Of a DNA stretch of 64,000 nucleotides, positions 45,296 to 54,488 are shown piece by piece (within the stretch, counting starts at the first letter, position 1; every line of letters begins with the position of its first letter). Location: positions 1 through 64,000 of the forward strand of contig CAWJCH010000010.1 in the NCBI GenBank assembly GCA_963841205.1, written 5' to 3'. This DNA comes from CAWAWP01 sp963841205 (lineage in GTDB: Bacteria > Chloroflexota > Ktedonobacteria > Ktedonobacterales > JADMIN01). Under the pieces are notes generated by a model. The model did not search any database, was not told the origin of the DNA, and saw only the letters and a program-made list of their open reading frames with translations. A program made the translations under genes and the position numbers.

Positions 45296-45446
45296 GCAGG
45301 GTACGCGGATGGGCGCCAAATATGGCGCCCCTACACCATTGGGTGGCGGTCGGCGGCAGTTTCACCGCCGCTCTCCTCCTCTGCCCTCTATGAGCTCTGT
45401 GTCCTCTGTGGTGAAATCTCTGCTTTTTGCGCGAGGGGGTGGTCCC
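45296..45446. other. Short intergenic holding dispersed-repeat copy D
   Basis: Contains a reverse-orientation copy of the dispersed repeat at 45380-45423 (TGTCCTCTGTGGTGAAATCT), about 25 bp before the aldolase-dehydrogenase start, plus GCGAGGGGGT as its ribosome binding region. The repeat inserts a spurious in-frame ATG (45390), which should not be taken as the start. Confidence 0.6.
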
Positions 45447-47417
45447 GTGCGGAGCCAATGGGATGACGACGAGGCGGCGCGCTTTCCCGACGATCTCGCG
45501 CAGCGCGTCTATACGTCGCGCCTGCTGGGCCGCGATCCCGCGCTGGTGCTGCACGGCGGCGGCAACACGTCAGTAAAGCTGCGCGCGACCAACGTCGTCG
45601 GCGACGAAGAAGACCTACTCTACGTCAAGGGCAGCGGCTGGGATTTGGCGACCATCGAGGCACAGGGCTTCGCGCCGGTGCGGCTCGACGTGCTGAGGCG
45701 GCTCTCGACGCTTGAGGCGCTGAGCGACGTGGCGATGGCGCGCGAGCTGCGCGCGCAGACTGTCGATCCCGCCGCACCGTCTCCCTCGGTCGAGGCGATC
45801 CTGCACGCGATTTTGCCGCACAAGTTCGTCGATCACACCCACGCCGACGCGCTGATCGCCGTCACGAACACGCCGCACGGCGCCGATTTCGTCCGCGAGA
45901 TCTACGGCGACGACGTGGTGGTGATTCCCTACGTCATGCCGGGATTCAAGCTGGCGCGGCTCTGCGCCGAGCTCTTCCCCAAGCAGGTCGGACCCCAGAC
46001 CGTCGGCATGGTGCTGCTGAACCACGGCATCTTCACCTTCGGCGAGACCGCGCGCGAATCCTACGAGCGCATGATCGCGCTGGTCAGCCGCGCCGAAGAT
46101 TTCTTGGCCGCGCACGGCGCGTGGAAGTTGCGCGTGAGCACCGCCAAGCTCAAGGGCGTCGAGCGTGTCACGCTGGCATCGCTACGGTCGGAGATCAGCG
46201 CGGCGGCGGGTGCGCCGATGATCCTGGCGACGCACGACGATGCGCAGGTGCTCGGCTTCGCCCGGCGCGACGATCTCGCGGAAGTGGCGCAGCAGGGGCC
46301 AGCGACGCCCGATCACGTCATCCGCACCAAGCGCATCCCGATGATCGGACGCGACGTGGCCGCCTACGTCGCCGCGTACGAGGCGTATTTCAACGAGCGC
46401 GCCGCCCAGTCGGAGACGCCGCTGACGATGCTCGATCCCGCGCCGCGTGTGGTGCTCGACCCGGAGATTGGCATGGTCGCGGTCGGTCGGACGGCGGGCG
46501 ACGCGGCCATCGCCGAGGAAATCTACCGGCATACCATCGAGATCATCTCCCGCGCCGTCGCGCTCGGCGGCTATCAGGCCCTCCCCGCGCGGGACATCTT
46601 CGACGTGGAGTATTGGGACCTCGAACAGGCGAAGCTGCGCCGCCAGGGCACGCCGCCCTCCTTCGCCGGCGAGATCGCGCTGGTGACGGGCGCCGCGTCG
46701 GGGATCGGCAAGGCATGTGTGGATGCGTTTCGAGCGCGCGGCGCGGCGGTGGTGGCGCTCGACCTCAATCCCGCCGTGGAGGAGATCTTCGCCGGGCGCG
46801 ACGTGCTCGGCTTACGCTGCGACGTGACGGACGAGGCTGCGCTTGGGCGCGCCTTCGATGCGGCGATGAAGACGTTCGGCGGGCTGGACATGCTCGTGCT
46901 GAACGCCGGCATCTTCCCCATGAGCACGCCCATCGCGGGACAGCCGCTCGACACGTGGCAGCGCGTGCTGCGCGTCAACCTCGACGCCAACGTCTCGCTG
47001 CTGCGCGACGCGCATCCCCTGCTCAAGCTGGCGCCGCGCGGCGGGCGTGTGGCGATCATCGGCTCCAAGAACGTGCCCGCGCCGGGTCCGGGCGCCGCCG
47101 CGTACTCCGCTTCCAAGTCCGCGCTCACGCAGCTCGCCCGCGTGGCCGCGCTGGAGTGGGGTGCCGATCGCATCCGCGTCAACGTGCTGCACCCCAACGC
47201 CGTCTTCGACACCGGCATCTGGACGGAGGACGTGCTGCGTTCGCGCGCCGCGAGCTATGGCCTCAGTGTCGAGGAGTACAAGACCAACAACGTGCTGCAC
47301 GTCGAGGTCACCAGCCGCGACGTGGCGGAGCTTGCCGTCGAGGTCTGCGGTCCCGCCTTCGCCAAGACGACCGGCGCGCAGATCCCTGTGGACGGCGGCA
47401 ACGAGCGGGTGATATAG
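45447..47417 (+). CDS. Bifunctional rhamnulose-1-phosphate aldolase / short-chain dehydrogenase
   Basis: A 656-residue fusion. The N-terminal class II aldolase/adducin domain (~1-390) has LVLHGGGNTSVK, DHTHADALIAV and LLNHGIFTFG with the zinc His residues. The C-terminal SDR domain (~410-650) has VTGAASGIGKACV for NAD(P) and the YSASKSAL catalytic Tyr/Lys. In rhamnose pathways such fusions split L-rhamnulose 1-phosphate into DHAP and L-lactaldehyde and then oxidise the aldehyde. The GTG at 45447 is chosen over upstream ATGs because those lie in a dispersed repeat. This is the last gene of the sugar cluster. No rhamnulokinase or rhamnose isomerase gene was seen. Confidence 0.9.
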   Translation: MRSQWDDDEAARFPDDLAQRVYTSRLLGRDPALVLHGGGNTSVKLRATNVVGDEEDLLYVKGSGWDLATIEAQGFAPVRLDVLRRLSTLEALSDVAMARELRAQTVDPAAPSPSVEAILHAILPHKFVDHTHADALIAVTNTPHGADFVREIYGDDVVVIPYVMPGFKLARLCAELFPKQVGPQTVGMVLLNHGIFTFGETARESYERMIALVSRAEDFLAAHGAWKLRVSTAKLKGVERVTLASLRSEISAAAGAPMILATHDDAQVLGFARRDDLAEVAQQGPATPDHVIRTKRIPMIGRDVAAYVAAYEAYFNERAAQSETPLTMLDPAPRVVLDPEIGMVAVGRTAGDAAIAEEIYRHTIEIISRAVALGGYQALPARDIFDVEYWDLEQAKLRRQGTPPSFAGEIALVTGAASGIGKACVDAFRARGAAVVALDLNPAVEEIFAGRDVLGLRCDVTDEAALGRAFDAAMKTFGGLDMLVLNAGIFPMSTPIAGQPLDTWQRVLRVNLDANVSLLRDAHPLLKLAPRGGRVAIIGSKNVPAPGPGAAAYSASKSALTQLARVAALEWGADRIRVNVLHPNAVFDTGIWTEDVLRSRAASYGLSVEEYKTNNVLHVEVTSRDVAELAVEVCGPAFAKTTGAQIPVDGGNERVI

Positions 47418-47445
47418 GCCGCATCACTCTCGCTAGCATCGAAAC

Positions 47446-48740
47446 CGGCTGAGGCCCCCTGCTCAATAGGCATGGGGATGAAAGTCGGGTCGCCCTCAGG
47501 CGACGAATACCCCGCGAGTTGCCGGTCTCTCGCCTATCAGGCAGAATAGTAGTATATGGAAGAGCACACCGTAACCGTCCGCAAGACCTACACATATCGG
47601 CTGACGCCGACACGAGAGCAAGCTCAGGCGTTGGAAACGGTCGTGTCGCGGTGCCGGACACTCTACAATGTGGCCCTAGAGCAACGCCGCACGTGGTGGG
47701 GGCGTGGCCAGGGCATCAGCGCCACCTACTACCAGCAAAAGGCCGAACTGCCTGATCTCAAAGCCGCCTGCCCGGAATATGCCGAGGTGAACGCCCAGGT
47801 CTTGCAGGAGGTGATCTTGCGGGCGGAGCGCGCGTATCACGCATTCTTTCGCCGGGTGCAAGCTGGGAAGACGCCGGGGTATCCCCGCTTCCAGGGCCAA
47901 GACCGCTATCACTCCTTCACCTATCCGCAGTATGGCAGGGGCGCCGTGTTGGACGGCGGTGTACTCAGCCTGTCGAAGATTGGTCGTATCGCTGTCCGCG
48001 TGCATCGCCCTTTGGAAGGGACGCCCAAAACCGTCACCCTCTCACGGCACGCCGATGGGTGGTACGCGTCCATCTCATGCGCCGACGTGCCCGTGCACCC
48101 GCTGCCACCCACCGGGCGCGAAACCGGCATAGACGTGGGCCTGAAGGTCTTTCTGGTCACGGCGATGGGGGACGTGGTAGAGAATCCTCGTCACTACCGT
48201 AAGGGTGAGAAGCGCCTAAAGACAGCCCAGCGCCGGGTCTCGCGTCGCCAGAAGGGGAGCAACCGCCGCAAGAAGGCGGTCGTATTGCTAGCCCGCGCCC
48301 ATCAGCACGTCAAGCGGCAGCGCACCGACCACCAGCATAAGACCGCGTTGGCCCTGCTGAGGGACTATGACACCATTTACCTAGAAGATTTGCGGGTCGC
48401 TAACCTTTTGCGGAACCGCCAACTGGCCAAGAGCATAAGTGATGCTGGCTGGACGCACTTTCGTGTCATCCTCGAGGCCAAGGCAGCATGCGCCCGGCGT
48501 CAGGTGTTCGCGGTCCCGCCACAGTACACCAGCCAGGACTGTAGCGGCTGCGGGGCGCGCGTGCCCAAGAGTCTCAGCGTGCGCACCCACAGCTGCCCCT
48601 CCTGTGGCTTAGTGCTGGACCGCGACGTAAACGCGGCGAAGAATATTTTATGGGCCGGACAGGCCCTTCGTGGAGCCGTGGCGGTAGCTGCGGCGTTGAA
48701 GCGAGAAGCCCCTTCCCTTTAGGGACGGGGAGCATGTCAC
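47446..48740 (+). mobile_element. IS200/IS605-type element with tnpB only (element 2)
   Basis: The left end starts CGGCTGAGGCCCCCT (47446-47460), followed by a hairpin with GCATGGGGATGAAAG. The right end is a hairpin around CCCTTTAGGG containing the tnpB stop, then GGGGAGCATGTCAC. No tnpA. The left tip is shared almost exactly with the tnpB-less element at 55862-56223. Confidence 0.72.
47556..48722 (+). CDS. tnpB: TnpB, RNA-guided nuclease of IS605-type element 2
   Basis: A 388-residue, intact TnpB closely related to the one at 3631. RuvC catalytic residues: Asp in GIDVGLKVFLV, Glu in IYLEDLRVAN and Asp in LDRDVNAAKN. A C4 zinc finger (CSGCGARV ... CPSCGLV) is complete. The start ATG follows CAGAATAGTAGTAT, the conserved leader of these elements. 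The right-end hairpin just past the stop is where the omega RNA should end. It has no frameshift even though it sits in the error-rich part of the window. Confidence 0.92.
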   Translation: MEEHTVTVRKTYTYRLTPTREQAQALETVVSRCRTLYNVALEQRRTWWGRGQGISATYYQQKAELPDLKAACPEYAEVNAQVLQEVILRAERAYHAFFRRVQAGKTPGYPRFQGQDRYHSFTYPQYGRGAVLDGGVLSLSKIGRIAVRVHRPLEGTPKTVTLSRHADGWYASISCADVPVHPLPPTGRETGIDVGLKVFLVTAMGDVVENPRHYRKGEKRLKTAQRRVSRRQKGSNRRKKAVVLLARAHQHVKRQRTDHQHKTALALLRDYDTIYLEDLRVANLLRNRQLAKSISDAGWTHFRVILEAKAACARRQVFAVPPQYTSQDCSGCGARVPKSLSVRTHSCPSCGLVLDRDVNAAKNILWAGQALRGAVAVAAALKREAPSL

Positions 48741-48811
48741 TAGCTTGCGCGACGCCACTGTGGCACACTGCCTTTGATGTGCTATGTGAGCATGAGAGGG
48801 CGGGTGTGCCG

Positions 48812-49459
48812 ATGGATTGTTGTCAGTGCCAAGCGATTGAGTCGCTCTTCAACACACGGCTGGCCGAGTGGGAGCTGAAGCGTTACCTTAAGCGCGGCCC
48901 TGCGAAGACGACGCGCGTGCTGGTGGAGGCGCTGCGGCGCGAGGGCATCGCGGGCGAGACGCTGCTGGACATCGGCGGCGGCGTGGGGGCGATCCAATTG
49001 GCGCTGCTGAAGGTGGGGATGGCGAGCGCGACGGATGTGGACGCCTCGACGGCCTACATCGACGCCGCACGCTCGGAGGCGGAGCGCGAGGGTGTGGGCG
49101 ACCGCGTGCGCTATGTACATGGCAACTTCCTGGAGATCGCTCCGGAGATCGAGACGGCGGGCGTCGTGACGCTGGAGCGGGTGATCTGCTGTTTCCCCGA
49201 CATGCCCGGCCTCGTCGGGCGCTCGGCTGAGCGCGCCGGCAAGCTCTACGGCCTGGTCTACCCGCGCGATACGTGGTGGATGCGGCTGGCCGCGCGGGTA
49301 GAGAATCTGGTCGCGCGACTACGCCGCCCGGCTTTCCACTTCTACGTCCACCGCACGTCAGCAGTCGAAGACGAGGTACGCCGCGCGGGACTGGAGCGCC
49401 GCTTCACGCGCAACGTCGGCTTCTGGCAGGTCGCCATCTTCGCGCGAGCCTCGCACTAG
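48812..49459 (+). CDS. Class I SAM-dependent methyltransferase
   Basis: About 215 residues. It begins MDCCQCQAIESLFN; the glycine-rich SAM-binding motif is LLDIGGGVGAIQ, followed by ATDVDASTAYIDAAR and VRYVHGNFLEI. The overall form resembles magnesium-protoporphyrin-O-methyltransferase-like family proteins of unknown substrate. It lies between the right end of TnpB element 2 and an IS5-family element whose target duplication (CTAG) overlaps its TAG stop. Confidence 0.82.
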   Translation: MDCCQCQAIESLFNTRLAEWELKRYLKRGPAKTTRVLVEALRREGIAGETLLDIGGGVGAIQLALLKVGMASATDVDASTAYIDAARSEAEREGVGDRVRYVHGNFLEIAPEIETAGVVTLERVICCFPDMPGLVGRSAERAGKLYGLVYPRDTWWMRLAARVENLVARLRRPAFHFYVHRTSAVEDEVRRAGLERRFTRNVGFWQVAIFARASH

Positions 49460-50326
49460 AGCCTGTTATGAACGTGAGGGGAAGTGCGTGCTAGCATGCG
49501 CGCATGGCGACCACACCACCCCCGAACCGCTCTCCGAGTGACGTGAGCGACGAGGAATGGGCCTTCGTCGCGCCGTAGCTGACCGTGCTCGCGCCCGACG
49601 CGTTGCAGCGCAAACACGAGCTGCGCGAGGTCTTCAACGCCGTACGCTATCTGGTGCAGACGGGCGCACCCTGGCGCTCGCTGCCGACGAATTTCCCGCC
49701 GTGGCCCGCCGTCTACCAGCAGGCCCGCCGCTGGCTGGCGGCGGGCTGCTTCGAGGCGCTGGTGCACGACCTGCGGCTGCTGCTGCGCGCCCTCACGGGC
49801 CGCGCCCCGCACCCGACGGCGGCGATCCTGGACGCTCGCGTGCTGCACTCGAGCCCCGAGAGCGGCGCGCGGGCCGGCTACAACGGGCACCAGCGGCGCA
49901 AAGGCTCGAAGGGGCCTGCGGCGGTGGATACCCTGGGCCACCTGCTGGCGCTCACCGTCACGCCGGCGAGCGCCGACGAGCGCACCCAGGTGGCGGCGTT
50001 GGCCGAGCAGGTGCAAGCCGTCACCGGCCAGTCCGTGGCGGTGGCCTTCGTCGATCAGGGCTACTACCGGCGAGGAGGTCGCCGCGACGGCGGCGGCGCA
50101 CGGTCTCCCGCTCCAGGTCGTCCATCTGCCCGAGGCCAAGCGCGGCTTCGTCCTGCTGCCCCGCCGCTGGGTGGTGGAGCGCAGCTTCGCCTGGACGGCG
50201 CGCTTCCGCCGCCTCGCCCGCGATGACGAGCGCCTTCCTGGCCTCTTGGCTGGTCTGCACTTCCTGGCCTTCGCCTGCCTCATGCTCCATCAGCTCATCC
50301 ATCTCTACTCAAGTCCATAACAGGCT
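49460..50326 (+). mobile_element. IS5-family insertion sequence, decayed
   Basis: Terminal inverted repeats AGCCTGTTATG (49460-49470) and CATAACAGGCT (50316-50326) are exact. Both ends are flanked by CTAG (49456-49459 and 50327-50330), a target-site duplication of the kind made by IS5-group elements. Confidence 0.85.
49504..50320 (+). pseudogene. IS5-family DDE transposase, nonsense and frameshift
   Basis: Reads MATTPPPNRSPSDVSDEEWA up to a TAG at 49576-49578 (CAG would give Gln, matching the family), continues in frame through the catalytic DDE region (AAILDARVLHSSP, YNGHQRRKGSKG, VAFVDQGYY), then shifts frame near 50070. The C-terminal part (RWVVERSFAWTARFRRLARD) has the YREK-like region of IS5. 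The stop is within the right inverted repeat. Two lesions make it inactive. Confidence 0.85.
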
Positions 50327-50393
50327 CTAGGGAAAAGCATTGCGCAGCAGCGAAACGACTCGCCTCTGCAGCGCGCAGTAGCGTGCCACGAGG

Positions 50394-50529
50394 TTACTTT
50401 TTGTCTTCCTGGGCTGGGAACGGTATAACGCGCTCAGGTTCTACGACGATCACCACGCGATCCTCGATCGGCCCCGCTTCATCGGGCGTAGCATCGCGGC
50501 CGACGTATTTCTGAGACGCCGCGTTGTTG
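50394..50529 (-). pseudogene. C-terminal gene fragment cut by an IS605-like element
   Basis: Forty-four codons read NNAASQKYVGRDATPDEAG then ...DRVVIVVEPERVIPF and stop TAA. The segment looks like the C-terminus of a PPOX/flavin-binding split-barrel protein (DRVVxxVxPERV). The upstream part is missing: the tnpB-less IS605-like element begins at about 50527. No continuation is found past the element. Confidence 0.45.
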
Positions 50530-50770
50530 ACCACTCCCCACGGCTGAAGCCGGGGGATTCTTGGGCTGACCACCGCTCACCTAGCGAGCTAGGAGAGTCT
50601 TACACGGTCATGTCGTGGCCCGAAGCCACCTCCACAAGCGTCGATTCCCGCAGGCCCTGCGGTATGTGGTTAGGATGGCACACGTGGTCGTTTGGTGTCC
50701 AGTTGTCGGGAGCGCCTGACGGCGCGCGGCATTTCATCCCCATGGCTCAAGCCAGGGGTCTTCACGCCGC
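50527..50770 (-). mobile_element. tnpB-less IS605-like element (solo element a, ~244 bp)
   Basis: The right end (low coordinates) has TTGACCACTCCCCACGGCTG with the GCCGGGGGATTC arm, nearly the same as TnpB element 3. The left end has TTTCATCCCCATGGCTC with the GAGCCAGGGGTCTTC-type arm at 50731-50762, which on the element strand matches the GCATGGGGATGAAA hairpin of TnpB element 2. No ORF lies inside, so it is a MITE-like derivative moved in trans. Confidence 0.7.
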
Positions 50771-50846
50771 GCGAGCTGATAAATGAGACCGCCCGCCACC
50801 ACTGATGTGTGATGACGGACGGTTGTGGCGAGTGAACGGAGATCAG

Positions 50847-52757
50847 CTACTGCGCGACGGCGCTCTCGATCTCGGCTTGTGCAGCGAATTGGCTGTTGTA
50901 GAGATTGGCGTAGAAGCCGCCCTTCTCCAGCAGCTCCTGGTGCGTGCCCTGCTCGATGATGCGCCCATGGTTCATCACCAGGATGATGTCCGCGTCGCGG
51001 ATCGTCGAGAGGCGGTGCGCGATGACGAAGCTCGTGCGGCCCTTCATCAGCGCAGTCATCGCATTCTGGATCAGGATCTCGGTGCGGGTATCGACGCTGC
51101 TGGTAGCCTCGTCGAGGATCAGCACATCGGGGTCGGCCAGCACCGCGCGGGCGATGGTCAGTAGCTGCTTCTGGCCCTGCGAAATGTTGGTTGCTTCCTG
51201 ATTCAGCACCGTGTCATAGCCGTCTGGCAGCGTGCGGATGAAGTGATCCGCCTGGGCCGCCTGGGCCGCCGCGACGATCTCCTCCTCGGTGGCGTTCTCG
51301 CGCCCATAGGCGATGTTGTCGCGGATGGTGCCGTTGAAGAGCCACGTGTCTTGTAGCACCATGCCGAACAGCTTGCGCAGATAGCCGCGCTTCAGCTCGG
51401 TGATGTTGACGCCGTCCACGCTGATCGCGCCGCTGTTGATCTCGTAGAAGCGCATCAGCAGGTTGACGAGCGTGGTCTTACCCGCGCCGGTTGGGCCAAC
51501 GATGGCGACGGTCTGCCCCGGCTTGGCGTCGATGTTCATATCCTCGATCAGTGGCGTCTCCGGCACGTAGGAGAAGTTGACATGCTCGAACTGGACATGC
51601 CCCTGCGGGTTCGCGATCACCTTGGCGTCGGCAGCCTCCGGCACCTCCTCCGACTCGTCAAGCAGCTCGAAGACGCGCTCGGCGGAGGCGATGGTCAACT
51701 GAATGGCGTTGGCGATGCTGGCGAGTTGGGTAATCGGTTGCGAGAACTGGCGCGAGTACTGAATGAACGCCTGGAGGTCGCCGATGGCGATGCCGCCCTG
51801 CGTGACCAGGATGCCGCCGATCACGGCGACCAGCACGAAGCTGAGGTTGCCGATCGAGTTGATCAATGGGAAGAGCATGCCCGAGACGAACTGCGCTCGC
51901 CAGCCCGCTTCGTAGAGTTTGTCGTTGCGGTCGTTGAATTCCTCGACAGACTGGCCTTCGCGGCCAAAGGCTTTGACGATGCGGTGCCCGGTGAACATCT
52001 CCTCGACGTGGCCGTTGAGCTCGCCGAGGACCCGCTGCTGCCTCGCAAAGTAGCGCTGCGAGCGCTTGGCGATAGTGGTGGTGACGAGGAGGCTCAACGG
52101 CAGTGTCACCAGCACCACCAGCGTCAACAGCCAGCTAATGGTCAGCATCAGCACGATGACGCCGATCAGGGTGACGATGGAGGTGATCAGCTGCGTCAGG
52201 CTCTGCTGCAACGTGTTGCTGATGTTGTCCATGTCGTTGACGGCGCGGCTCATGATCTCGCCGTGCGTGCGCGAGTCATAGAACTTCAGCGGCAAGCGGG
52301 CAAGCTTCTCATCCACCTGCCGGCGCATGGTATAGACCGTGCGCTGCGCCACGCTCGCCATGACGAACTGCTGCAGGTAGGTGAAGAGCGAGCTGATGAA
52401 ATAGAGGCCGATCAGGATCAGCAGGATGTTGCCGATGTAGTTAAAGTCGATGGCCGCGCCGGGCACATGCCGGAACTTGGCGACATAACCATCGAAAAGC
52501 TTGGTGGTCGCCAGGCCCAGGATCTTCGGGCCGACGATGTTGAAGACCGAGCCGATGATCGCCGCGATGAGCACGACGGTGAGCCGCATCGCCTGGGGAC
52601 GGAAGTACCCCAACAGGCGGAAGAGCGTCTGGCGGAAGTTCTTGGCTTTCTGGACGGGCATGCCCATCATGCCCATCGGGCCGCCCCCCATGGGGCCTCG
52701 ACCCATCGGGCCGCCCTGTGAGCGCTGCGCTCCCTGGGCTGGACCAGCTTGGCTCAT
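50847..52757 (-). CDS. ABC exporter, fused permease-ATPase (half-transporter B)
   Basis: A 636-residue half-transporter of the MsbA/LmrA/multidrug type. The N-terminal ~60 residues are Gly/Met/Pro-rich. Six membrane helices follow, then an ATPase domain with Walker A VGPTGAGKTTLVN, signature ISQGQKQLLTIARA (ISQGQ variant) and Walker B VLILDEATSSVD. It starts within a 4-bp ATGA overlap of the second half-transporter gene, so the two probably form a heterodimeric exporter. A TetR regulator gene heads the operon. Confidence 0.92.
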   Translation of the reverse strand: MSQAGPAQGAQRSQGGPMGRGPMGGGPMGMMGMPVQKAKNFRQTLFRLLGYFRPQAMRLTVVLIAAIIGSVFNIVGPKILGLATTKLFDGYVAKFRHVPGAAIDFNYIGNILLILIGLYFISSLFTYLQQFVMASVAQRTVYTMRRQVDEKLARLPLKFYDSRTHGEIMSRAVNDMDNISNTLQQSLTQLITSIVTLIGVIVLMLTISWLLTLVVLVTLPLSLLVTTTIAKRSQRYFARQQRVLGELNGHVEEMFTGHRIVKAFGREGQSVEEFNDRNDKLYEAGWRAQFVSGMLFPLINSIGNLSFVLVAVIGGILVTQGGIAIGDLQAFIQYSRQFSQPITQLASIANAIQLTIASAERVFELLDESEEVPEAADAKVIANPQGHVQFEHVNFSYVPETPLIEDMNIDAKPGQTVAIVGPTGAGKTTLVNLLMRFYEINSGAISVDGVNITELKRGYLRKLFGMVLQDTWLFNGTIRDNIAYGRENATEEEIVAAAQAAQADHFIRTLPDGYDTVLNQEATNISQGQKQLLTIARAVLADPDVLILDEATSSVDTRTEILIQNAMTALMKGRTSFVIAHRLSTIRDADIILVMNHGRIIEQGTHQELLEKGGFYANLYNSQFAAQAEIESAVAQ

Positions 52758-54488
52758 GCGATTTCCTCCGCCGTGACCTGCGAGAGCACGATCTCGCGGT
52801 AGATGTCATTGGATTGCATCAGGTCGCGATGCGTACCCGTTCCGACGATGCGACCTTCGTCTAGCACGATGATCTGATCCGCGCCGATGATGGTGCTGAC
52901 GCGCTGGGCGACGATCAGCACCGTGGCGTTCGTCGTCTCGCGTTTCAGTGCCGCGCGCAGGCGAGCATCGGTGGTGTAGTCGAGCGCCGAGAAGCTGTCG
53001 TCGAAGATATAGATCTCCGGCTTGCGTACCACCGCGCGGGCGATGGAGAGGCGCTGCTTCTGGCCACCGGAAAGGTTAGTGCCGCCCTGAGAAGACCGAG
53101 GAATCGAACCCGTCGCCCATCTCGGTGATGAATTCGGTGGCCTGCGCGACCTCCGCCGCGTGACGCACCTCGTCATCCGTGGCGTCTTCGTTGCCGAAGC
53201 GGATGTTCTCGGCGACGGTGCCCGAGAAGAGCACGGCGGTCTGCGGCACCAGACCGATCTTGGCGCGCAGCTCTTGCTGCGTCATCTCGCGCACGTCCAC
53301 GCCGTCAACGAGCACGCGTCCGCTATCCACGTCGTAGAACCGTGGGATCAGATTGACGAGCGTCGATTTGCCGGCGCCGGTGCCGCCGATGATAGCCGTC
53401 ACCTGGCCGGGGCGTGCGCTGAACGAAATGTTCGAGATGGCGGGCTCTTCAGCGCCGGGATAGCTGAAGGTTACATCCTCGAAATCCACGTAGCCGTGGA
53501 GATCGCCCGCGTGCTGCGGGCTGGTGGCATCGGTGATCTCGGCGCGCATGTCGAGCACGGCGTTGATGCGCGCGGCGGAGGCCGTGGCGCGTGGCAGCAG
53601 GACGAAGAGGAAGGAGAGCATCAACATCGAGAAGAGGATCAGCAGGGAGTACTGCAGGAAAGCGAAGAGGGTGCCGAACTGCATCTGGCCGCTGTCGATG
53701 CGGTAGCTGCCGAACCAGACGATGGCGATCGTCGAGAGATTGAGGATGAGCATCAAACCGGAAAGAGCGCGGCGACGATGCGGTTGACGTTGATGGCGAC
53801 GTTGGTGACGTCGAGGTTCGCCTGATCGAAGCGCTCCTGCTCGTGCGCGGTGCGGTCGAAGGCGCGGATCACGCGCACGCCGGTGAGCCCTTCGTCGAGC
53901 ACGAGGTTGAGCTTATCGAGCTTGAGCTGCATCACGCGGAAAGAGCGGTATCGCCCGCGACATGATCAGCAAGATGGAGACGACCAGGATCGGCACGGCG
54001 ATGAGCGATCAGCACCCAGGAGAGGCTGACGTCTTGCTGGGCGGCGAGGATGACACCGCCGATCGCCGTTATCGGCGCGGTGACGAGCAGCGTCAGCATC
54101 ATGATCACCGTCACTTGCTGCACCTGGTTCGTGTCATTGGTCGTCCGCGTGATCAGCGAGGCCGTGCCGACGGTATCGAACTCGTGCAGCGAGAACTGCT
54201 CGACGTGCGTGAAGAGCTTGGCGGATGATGCGCCCGAAGCCGACGGCGGTCTTCGAGGGCGAAATACGCGGTGACGACGGCGCTGAGCGCGCCGCCCAGG
54301 GTTATCAACAGCATCAATCCGCCCTGGCGCAAGATATAGCCAGTGTCGTTCTTGACGATGCCGTTGTTGATGATGTCCGCGTTCAGGTTCGGCAGGTAGA
54401 GGTTCGCGAACGACTGCAGCGCGGCGAAGACCAGCACGATGGCGATATACCAGCGATAGGGCTTCAGGAAGCGGAAGAGACGGATCAT
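52754..54488 (-). CDS. ABC exporter, fused permease-ATPase (half-transporter A), four frameshifts
   Basis: About 578 residues spread over five minus-strand frames with changes near 54230, 53940, 53755 and 53090. It starts MIRLFRFLKPYRWYIAIVLV. The membrane domain includes TASLITRTTNDTNQVQQV. The ATPase has Walker A IGGTGAGKSTLVN, signature NLSGGQKQRLSIARA and Walker B IYIFDDSFSALD. The Asp after the Walker B Asp replaces the usual catalytic Glu, as in the degenerate site of heterodimeric exporters, which fits pairing with the next gene. The shifts may be sequencing errors. Confidence 0.85.

Noticed and set aside
45183..45446. Upstream in-frame starts for the aldolase-dehydrogenase fusion
   Set aside because: They overlap the D-lyxose isomerase gene and a dispersed repeat; the GTG at 45447 has a better ribosome binding site and matches the family start.
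53090..53120. tRNA T-loop-like GAATCGAACCC on the minus strand
   Set aside because: It lies inside an ABC transporter gene and no cloverleaf can be formed around it.
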